The notes under the pieces are model-generated. The model searched no databases. It was not told the origin of the DNA and was given only the letters and a program-made list of their open reading frames with translations. Below are positions 41,847-47,310 of a stretch of 47,310 nucleotides of DNA, one piece after another. Made by a program: the position numbers and the translations under genes. The DNA lies in NCBI GenBank assembly GCA_934675735.1, contig CAKURR010000018.1:1-47310 (forward strand), read 5' to 3'. Source of the DNA: an uncultured Clostridia bacterium (lineage in GTDB: Bacteria; Bacillota; Clostridia; Christensenellales; Aristaeellaceae). The stretch's first letter is position 1, and the number at the start of each line of letters is the position of its first letter.

Positions 41847-42386
41847 TCACTCTCCAAACAACACCTTCTGGTCCTCGGGCGAGAGCACGCCATCCTGTGT
41901 CAGGCCGTGGTCTTTTTCAAACTTTTTGACATAATCCGCCATGCTGTCGGTATACTCGGTCTGGGTGGGCTTTTTCTTGAAATAACCGAGTTCATAGAGC
42001 TTCATGCGCGCGTCGAGCACCTCTTGGCCTTTGCTGCCGGGCTTGAGCGTGGTATATGTCTTTTCGGGCTCTTTTTGAGCTTCCTCAATCAGCTGGTTCA
42101 TGCGCTCCCGATGTTCGGCAAGGCCCTCTTCGGTGCGAACCCTTTCCGTACCGTAATATACATAGGTATAGGTATCCGTTTGCGTGCACTTGCCGGAACT
42201 ATCGAGATGCTTCACTTGCTGCAAAAGCCCATCGTCGCTATATAAGTATTCTATTTTACCGCGAACTTCTTTTCCTTCGGACAAAGTTCTTGTTTTTTTA
42301 CGTCCATACTTATCATATACATATTGATATTCATATTCCTGTTTCTGTCCGCCAGCTTTATATTTTATCTTCATTTCGACGTTCAT
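41847..42386 (-). CDS. RHS-like fragment with peptidoglycan-binding domain (possibly truncated)
   Basis: A 179-residue protein. The first ~80 residues are Tyr-rich RHS/YD-type sequence (YEYQYVYDKYGRKKTRTL, IEYLYSDDGLLQQVKHLDSSGK). The last ~70 are a PG_binding_1 domain (LKPGSKGQEVLDARMKLYELGYFKKKPTQ...TQDGVLSPEDQKVL). Both modules usually occur in exported proteins, yet there is no signal peptide and only a weak ribosome site before the ATG at 42386. It begins 25 bases after the rRNA methyltransferase stop, so it may be the 3' remnant of a longer gene. Confidence 0.6.
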   Translation of the reverse strand: MNVEMKIKYKAGGQKQEYEYQYVYDKYGRKKTRTLSEGKEVRGKIEYLYSDDGLLQQVKHLDSSGKCTQTDTYTYVYYGTERVRTEEGLAEHRERMNQLIEEAQKEPEKTYTTLKPGSKGQEVLDARMKLYELGYFKKKPTQTEYTDSMADYVKKFEKDHGLTQDGVLSPEDQKVLFGE

Positions 42387-42411
42387 CCGTCGAAACCTTG
42401 CCTTTTTCGGG

Positions 42412-43311
42412 TTATTTCTTCGCCTTTTTCCTCAGCTTCGCGACGAAGAACCCCTCATACAGTTCGCTCGGGCAGACGCACATCACGCCCTCGATCTTCG
42501 TCGGCAGCAGCGGCACGCCCTCAAACGCGCCCGTGTCAATCGGCACAAGCTCCGCGCCGCCCTTTTGGAGCGCGGCGGCGACGACGTTCTCGTTTTCCTC
42601 CCGCAGCACGGAACAGGTGGAATACACCATCTCGTGCCCGGGTTTCAGCAAGCGAAGGGCCTTATCCAGCAGGGTTTTCTGCATCTTTACCGTGCGGTCG
42701 AGGTATTCTTTGTTAAACTGCCCGCGCGAGCCCTCCGTCACCGTGCCGCTCCCGCTGCAAGGCGCGTCGAGCAGCACGCGGTCAAAGGCAAACAGGTCGT
42801 CGAGCCGGCCCGCATCCATATTCATCACGGTGACGCGGTTTGCACCCTGCTTCTTCACGTTGTATTGCAGCCGCTCGGCGCGCATCTTGTTGCGCTCGCA
42901 GGCGGTAATCATCGCGCGTCCGCCCGTCAGCGCGGCGATTTGCGTCGTCTTGCCGCCCGGGGCGGCGGCCATATCCAAAATGTTTTCCTCCGGCTGCGCG
43001 CCCAGCACAAGCGGCGGAATCATCGACGACAGGCTCTGCATATAGATTTCGCCGCGCTCGTACATCGGCAGGGCGGCTGCGGCCGCTTCGTCGGCGTTTT
43101 CCAGAATCAGCGCGTCCCCGCTCCACGGCACGCGCCGCGCCGAAAGGCCCGCCTCCGCCAGCGCCGCGAGAATCTGCGTCGGCTCGGCCTTGAGCCGATT
43201 GACGCGCAGGGTGGTCTTTCGCTTTGCCTCAAACCCCGCGAAGATGCGCCGCGCCGTCTCCTCGCCAAACTGCGTCATGAGCTTTTCCGTCAAAAAAGCG
43301 GGAATATTCAT
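42412..43311 (-). CDS. RsmB/NOP2-family rRNA (cytosine-5)-methyltransferase
   Basis: A 299-residue protein: residues ~1-90 are the N-terminal segment, then MAAAPGGKTTQIA binds S-adenosylmethionine, LLDAPCSGSGT holds the first active-site Cys and MVYSTCSVLREENE the catalytic Cys. It methylates C5 of a cytosine in rRNA. It lacks the NusB-like domain of RsmB and the PUA-like tail of RsmF, so it is a short member. The start at 43311 (MNIPAFLTEKL) has AAGGAGG upstream. Confidence 0.92.
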   Translation of the reverse strand: MNIPAFLTEKLMTQFGEETARRIFAGFEAKRKTTLRVNRLKAEPTQILAALAEAGLSARRVPWSGDALILENADEAAAAALPMYERGEIYMQSLSSMIPPLVLGAQPEENILDMAAAPGGKTTQIAALTGGRAMITACERNKMRAERLQYNVKKQGANRVTVMNMDAGRLDDLFAFDRVLLDAPCSGSGTVTEGSRGQFNKEYLDRTVKMQKTLLDKALRLLKPGHEMVYSTCSVLREENENVVAAALQKGGAELVPIDTGAFEGVPLLPTKIEGVMCVCPSELYEGFFVAKLRKKAKK

Positions 43312-43415
43312 CGGTTGTCCTCCTTGATGGTTCGTCGATGCGGGCGTATCCGCCGCCGGGCGCATCCATGCGCATAAAATAAGGAATGCATCCGCAAATC
43401 GGTTCCTGAACTTTT

Positions 43416-43444
43416 ATTATATCGTCTTTCCCCGAAAACATCAA
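43416..43444 (-). promoter_or_regulatory. Promoter of the rRNA methyltransferase gene
   Basis: -35 TTGATG (43444-43439), 17-bp spacer, -10 TATAAT (43421-43416). Confidence 0.8.
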
Positions 43445-43597
43445 CCGCGCGCGCCCGCTTTTCCTTTCCGTGCGGTTTTTTTGAATTGTTTTTCACATGT
43501 TGCCCGATTTGCTTTACCCGATTTTTACAATCCGTCAAAAAGCCGAAAAAAAAGCCGAACTTTTGCTGTTTTTCCTCTTTTTTCATTTGAGCACCTG

Positions 43598-43606
43598 TGC
43601 TATACT
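43598..43606 (+). promoter_or_regulatory. Extended -10 of the phn operon
   Basis: TGTGCTATACT (TG-N2-TATACT, -10 at 43601-43606) lies about 48 bases before phnD; no clear -35 is seen. Confidence 0.5.
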
Positions 43607-43654
43607 GTATGCGTCAACCAAAGAACCGCGCGAAACATCAAGGAGGATTTAGCT

Positions 43655-44698
43655 ATGAAAAAGCTCCTGACCCTTGCCCTGGCCGTGCTGATGTGCGTTT
43701 TCGCCATCTCCGCTCTGGCCGACACTGTTTCCATCGACCGTACGCTTGAACTCCAGTTCGTCCCCTCCAAGGACGCGGACGTCATCATCACCGGCACCAA
43801 GAACCTGCCGGAGCTGCTCAAGGCCGCGCTGCTCGAGCAGGGCTATGACGTGAAGGATATCAACATCACCGTCGGCACCAACTACGAGGCGACCGGCGAG
43901 GCCATGGCCGCCGGCACCGTTGATCTGGGCTGGCTGCCGGGCGGCACCTATGCGCTGTTCAGCGACGATGTGGACGTCATTCTGACGGCCACCCGCGCGG
44001 GCCTGTCCAACGACAGCGAAGACCCGACCACTTGGAACGGCGACGCCAACAAGACCCTGAAGAACGGCCCGCAGGTCACCTTCTACCGTTCTCTGATTTA
44101 CGCCACGCCTTCCGCTTACGGCAAGGAGCTGGCCGCCAAGGTCAACGCCGGCGAAGAGCTGACCTGGGATGACCTTTCCAAGGCCAACTGGGCTGTGCTG
44201 AAGAATTCCTCTTCCGCCGGTTACATCTACCCGACCCTGTGGCTGCAGGATCACTACGAGAAGAAGATCACCGACCTGCCGAGCGTCATCACGCTGGCCG
44301 GCTACGGCGACGCGTTCGCTCAGGCTGCCGCCGAGGCGGTTGATATCATCTGCTGCTATGCCGACGGCCGCAACGACTACGAGGCCGCTTGGACTCTGCC
44401 CACCGGCCAGTCTGACGAGACCGGCAAGGCCGGCATGGGCCGCACCGATTCCATCTGGAATGAGCTGAACGTCATCGGCGTGACCCCGGGCATCTACAAC
44501 GACACCGTTTCCATCACCAAGGCGAACGCGGACGTTTACAATCCGGAGTTCATCGCCGCGATGCAGCAGGCGCTCATCAACGTCATCAACACGCCGGAAG
44601 GCCAGGAGATCTTCAGCGTGTACAGCCACACCGGCTATGCCGTTGCGACCGACGCTGATTACGACGGCGCTCGCGCCGCGCTCAAGGTTGCGCAGTAA
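43655..44698 (+). CDS. phnD: Phosphonate/phosphite-type ABC transporter substrate-binding protein
   Basis: A 347-residue protein: signal peptide (MKKLLTLALAVLMCV...ALA before DTVSID), then the PhnD fold with LQFVPSKDADVI, VGTNYEATGEAMAAGTVDLGWLPGGTYAL and the ligand-binding SLIYATPSA and NSSSAGYIYPTLWL. No lipobox cysteine sits at the cleavage site. AAGGAGG precedes the ATG. First gene of phnD-phnC-phnE-phnE. Substrate could be phosphonate, phosphite or another oxyanion; no C-P lyase genes are in view. Confidence 0.93.
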   Translation: MKKLLTLALAVLMCVFAISALADTVSIDRTLELQFVPSKDADVIITGTKNLPELLKAALLEQGYDVKDINITVGTNYEATGEAMAAGTVDLGWLPGGTYALFSDDVDVILTATRAGLSNDSEDPTTWNGDANKTLKNGPQVTFYRSLIYATPSAYGKELAAKVNAGEELTWDDLSKANWAVLKNSSSAGYIYPTLWLQDHYEKKITDLPSVITLAGYGDAFAQAAAEAVDIICCYADGRNDYEAAWTLPTGQSDETGKAGMGRTDSIWNELNVIGVTPGIYNDTVSITKANADVYNPEFIAAMQQALINVINTPEGQEIFSVYSHTGYAVATDADYDGARAALKVAQ

Positions 44699-44714
44699 TT
44701 TCGCACCCACAACG

Positions 44715-44743
44715 GGCGGCTTCCCTGTGGAAGCCGCCTTTTT
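44715..44743 (+). terminator. Intrinsic terminator between phnD and phnC
   Basis: Perfect 10-bp stem GGCGGCTTCC/GGAAGCCGCC with four-base loop, then TTTTT, 17 bases after the phnD stop. It would favour phnD over the downstream membrane components. Confidence 0.9.
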
Positions 44744-44752
44744 CTAGGTAAA

Positions 44753-44931
44753 GGGACGATTGGGGCTTTGCCCCAAACCCCACTGAGGGATTTCATCCCT
44801 CAGACTCCCATCTTCGCTTCGCGGCTGTTTGAAGCAACCGCTCATTGATTTATCGCTTTGCGATAAATCAAGGGGGAAATCCAAGAACCTCAGGTTCTTG
44901 GCTGGGTTTGGGACAGCGTCCCAACCGTCCC
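44753..44931. repeat. Family A hairpin repeat, copy A5 (complete, inside the phn operon)
   Basis: Terminal GGGACG(A/G)TTGGG inverted repeats. Left module: TTGGGGC/GCCCCAA (44760-44776) and CTGAGGGAT/ATCCCTCAG (44783-44803), then TCTTCGCTTCGCGGCTGTTT. Centre: TTGATTTATCGC/GCGATAAATCAA (44845-44871). Right module inverted: CCAAGAACC/GGTTCTTGG (44881-44901) and TTGGGAC/GTCCCAA (44908-44924). It ends about 45 bases before phnC. Confidence 0.92.
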
Positions 44932-44976
44932 CTCATCCCTCCCACCGATATCATTGCAAAAAGGAAGTGTCCCCTT

Positions 44977-45738
44977 TTGATCGAGTTCAAGCATGTTTCC
45001 AAAACATACCCCAACGGCGTCAAGGGCCTCAAAGACGTCAACCTCAAGTTTGAGCAGGGCGAGTTCGTCGCCATCATCGGCCTTTCTGGCGCGGGCAAAT
45101 CCACGCTGATTCGCACCATCAACCGCATGATTGATATCACCGAGGGCGAGTTGACCGTGGACGGCACGGATGTTTCCAAACTCTCGGGCAAGGCGCTGCG
45201 CAAGTTCCGCCGCAAAATCGGCATGATCTTCCAGTCCTTCAACCTCGTCACCCGCGCAACGGCGCTCAAAAACGTGCTGACCTCCATGGTGCCGGATATG
45301 GGCTTCTTCCGCGTGCTCTTCGGCCTGTTCACCAAGGAGCAGAAGCTCGCCGCCCTCGCCGCGCTGGATAAGGTCGGCATTCTGGATAAGGCGTATATCC
45401 GCTGCGACCAGCTCTCCGGCGGCCAGCAGCAGCGCGTCGCGCTCGCCCGCACGCTCAACCAGAATCCCTCCATCATCCTCGCCGACGAGCCCGTCGCCGC
45501 GCTCGACCCCGTGACCGCCCATCAGGTCATGGCCGATTTCAAGCGCATCAACGAGGAAATGAACATCACCATCCTCATCAACATCCACCACGTCGATTTG
45601 GCGCTGGGCTATGCGCAGCGCGTGGTCGGCATTCGCGCGGGCGAAATCGTCTACGACGGCCCGGCAAGCGAAGTCACTCAGGAAATTCTGGACAGCATCT
45701 ACAACGGCTCCGCCGTGCCGCAGGCCGGCGGCAACTGA
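44977..45738 (+). CDS. phnC: Phosphonate-type ABC transporter ATP-binding protein
   Basis: A 253-residue ATPase starting LIEFKHVSKTYPNGVKGLKDVNLKF, with Walker A GLSGAGKST, signature LSGGQQQRVALART and Walker B IILADEPVAALDP. The start is TTG at 44977: GGAAG lies about 10 bases upstream, no ATG or GTG exists in frame near it, and the length fits PhnC. The open frame continues upstream only through repeat A5. Confidence 0.94.
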   Translation: MIEFKHVSKTYPNGVKGLKDVNLKFEQGEFVAIIGLSGAGKSTLIRTINRMIDITEGELTVDGTDVSKLSGKALRKFRRKIGMIFQSFNLVTRATALKNVLTSMVPDMGFFRVLFGLFTKEQKLAALAALDKVGILDKAYIRCDQLSGGQQQRVALARTLNQNPSIILADEPVAALDPVTAHQVMADFKRINEEMNITILINIHHVDLALGYAQRVVGIRAGEIVYDGPASEVTQEILDSIYNGSAVPQAGGN

Positions 45739-45751
45739 GGAGGGCGCGTTT

Positions 45752-46603
45752 ATGAAGAAAACCGCCGCCGCCGGTGCGAAAACGCCGCTGTTTGACCGCA
45801 TCTTCAAGCCCGAAATCATCACGCTTGAAAACGGCCACACCGTTACCCGCCCGCGCTCCCGCACGCCGCTGATTGCGCTGCTCGTGTTCCTCGCGCTGGC
45901 CGTCTCCGTCAAGGTCACGGGCTTCAACCTTGCCATCATTGTTCGGCGCGCCAACCAGCTGACCAAAATTCTTTCCCAAATCTTCCAGCCCGATCCGTCC
46001 TTCTTCGACAAGGTCATCACCCCGCTGCTGGATACCATCAAGATGAGCGTCATGGGCAGCGTGATCGGCTGCCTGCTGGCCCTGCCCTATGCGGTTGCGG
46101 CCTCCGCCAACATCAACCGCAACAAAGTCTCTCTGGCCGTTCTGCGCTTCATTCTGAACATCGTGCGCACCCTGCCGACGCTGGTTATCGCGAGCATCTG
46201 CGCGCTGGTGTTCGGTCTGGGCACGTTCGCGGGCACGGTCGCCATCGTCATCTTCACCTTCGGCGTGGTGACGAAGATGCTCTACGAATCCATCGAAACC
46301 ATCAACATGGGGCCGTTTGAGGCGCTGGAATCCGCCGGTGCGGACAAGTTCCGCGCGTTCTGGAGCGCCGTGTTCCCGCAGGTTCTGCCGACGTATCTCT
46401 CCCACTGCCTGTACAGCTTTGAAATGAACGTGCGCGCCGCCTCGATTCTCGGCTATGTCGGCGCGGGCGGCCTCGGCATTCTCATCGACGAGCGCATCGG
46501 CTGGCGCGATTACAACGGTCTGGGTACGGTGCTGCTGACGCTGTTCGTCGCCGTGCTCCTCATCGAAAATCTGAGCCAGTTCCTGCGCAGCAAGCTCAGC
46601 TAA
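45752..46603 (+). CDS. phnE: Phosphonate-type ABC transporter permease (first)
   Basis: A 283-residue membrane protein with about six helices and the PhnE motif GPFEALESAGADKFRAFWSAVFPQVLP (EAA loop) followed by RAASILGYVGAGGLGILIDERIGWRDYN. GAGGAGG lies 8-9 bases before the ATG, 13 bp after phnC. Confidence 0.94.
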   Translation: MKKTAAAGAKTPLFDRIFKPEIITLENGHTVTRPRSRTPLIALLVFLALAVSVKVTGFNLAIIVRRANQLTKILSQIFQPDPSFFDKVITPLLDTIKMSVMGSVIGCLLALPYAVAASANINRNKVSLAVLRFILNIVRTLPTLVIASICALVFGLGTFAGTVAIVIFTFGVVTKMLYESIETINMGPFEALESAGADKFRAFWSAVFPQVLPTYLSHCLYSFEMNVRAASILGYVGAGGLGILIDERIGWRDYNGLGTVLLTLFVAVLLIENLSQFLRSKLS

Positions 46604-46615
46604 CGGAGGGATATC

Positions 46616-47310
46616 ATGCAATATTCAAACAACATCCTTGAAAAGTACGAATCCCGCCCGCGCAAATGGTGGCTTTACACGCTCATCGTGTTCATCATGG
46701 CGCTGCTGCTGAGCTGGTCGGCCTCCAGCGTGACCTTCAAGGGCTTTGCGGCCAAGGGCACGGAGGTCGCCAAGGGCATTTTCTGGGGTCTGGTCAAGCC
46801 GGATATGAACCTGCTGTTTTCCACCTCGACCGACGGCGTGCCGTATCTGCTGATGGAAACGGTCTGCATCGCCATCCTCGGCACGGTGGTCGGCGGCATT
46901 CTGGCGCTGCCGATCAGCTTTCTGGCCAGCCCGAAAATCATGCCCAAGCCCGTCGCGTTCGTCTTTAACGCGCTGATTCTGCTCATCCGCACGCTGCCCT
47001 CCATCGTCTGGGCGCTGATTTGGATTCGCGTGACCGGCCCGGGCGCGTTCTGCGGCGTGATTACGCAGAGCATCTGCTCCATCGGCATGATTTCCAAGAT
47101 GTATATCACCGCCATCGCCGATTTGGATACGAGCATCCTTGAATCGCTGGACGCCGCGGGCTGCCCCGCCTTCCAGAAGATTCGCTACGGCATCATCCCT
47201 CAGCTCACGCCGAATATCATCTCCACCGTGATTTACCGCTTTGATATCAACATCAAGGACGCGACCACGCTGGGCATCGTCGGCGCGGGCGGCATCGGCG
47301 CGGCGCTGAT
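46616..47310 (+). CDS. phnE: Phosphonate-type ABC transporter permease (second, runs off right edge)
   Basis: The frame opens MQYSNNILEKYESRPRKWW and continues to the window end without a stop. It has membrane helices, the EAA loop DTSILESLDAAGCPAFQKIRYGIIPQL and DATTLGIVGAGGIG. GGAGG lies before the ATG at 46616, 12 bp after the first permease. Two different PhnE-type permeases in tandem would form a heterodimeric channel. Confidence 0.93.
   Translation, partial: MQYSNNILEKYESRPRKWWLYTLIVFIMALLLSWSASSVTFKGFAAKGTEVAKGIFWGLVKPDMNLLFSTSTDGVPYLLMETVCIAILGTVVGGILALPISFLASPKIMPKPVAFVFNALILLIRTLPSIVWALIWIRVTGPGAFCGVITQSICSIGMISKMYITAIADLDTSILESLDAAGCPAFQKIRYGIIPQLTPNIISTVIYRFDINIKDATTLGIVGAGGIGAAL

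Noticed and set aside
43655..47310. Calling the transporter specific for phosphonate
   Set aside because: PhnDCE-type systems also carry phosphite and other oxyanions, and no C-P lyase or phosphonatase gene is visible.

Overview
The window is a GC-rich stretch of a Firmicutes chromosome. Several features point to class Clostridia: a SigH gene beside yacP-rlmB-mrnC, a CwlD-type amidase, a T-box leader on the ilv operon, strong GGAGG ribosome binding sites, encoded CCA ends on every tRNA, and PadR and long-form HPF proteins. The base composition suggests an uncultured gut-type lineage such as Oscillospirales or Christensenellales. That placement is inference from gene style, not a phylogenetic result.

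Left part (1-13,000, nearly all minus strand). The translation and RNA-processing neighbourhood mrnC-thyX-rlmB-yacP-sigH-tRNA-Gly-tuf runs off the left edge. Beside it lie a GT-C type membrane protein and the branched-chain amino acid operon ilvB-ilvN-ilvC-ilvD, read from a T-box leader. A cwlD-like amidase gene follows. Between cwlD and tRNA-Arg (about 12,997-13,162) is a dense cluster of DnaA boxes that looks like a replication origin or another DnaA-binding locus, although no dnaA or dnaN gene is in view.

Middle part (13,500-31,800). This holds a second large membrane protein, a YbaK-type tRNA deacylase, a secreted protein of Cys/His repeats with a peptidoglycan-binding tail, and a five-gene tRNA operon (Val-Asp-Phe-Gly-Cys). 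It continues with a small anchored acidic protein, hpf, two Nudix genes and secreted proteins of unknown function. A PadR regulator controls a HAAS/DUF4097 fusion plus two tiny membrane proteins. An Lrp regulator, a two-gene chromate-type transporter with a divergent LysR gene, a PanE-like reductase and an EamA transporter complete it.

Right part (31,800-47,310). A DeoR-type regulator stands upstream of a long minus-strand unit: an NHL beta-propeller protein, a hydantoinase/allantoinase-like enzyme, an SsnA/Atz-type amidohydrolase and a full LIV-type ABC importer (livJHMGF). Together these look like import and hydrolysis of a cyclic amide or nitrogen heterocycle, and this is the best candidate for an undescribed pathway. 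After an rRNA methyltransferase comes a plus-strand phosphonate/phosphite-type ABC transporter (phnD-phnC-phnE-phnE) that runs off the right edge.

Scattered between genes are three kinds of structured repeats. The most striking (family A) is built of short hairpins whose lengths are nearly constant while the stem sequences change with both arms compensating. The larger copies are two inverted modules around a central hairpin. Copies lie inside the thyX-rlmB, ilvN-ilvC and phnD-phnC gene pairs and just upstream of the chromate-transporter genes.
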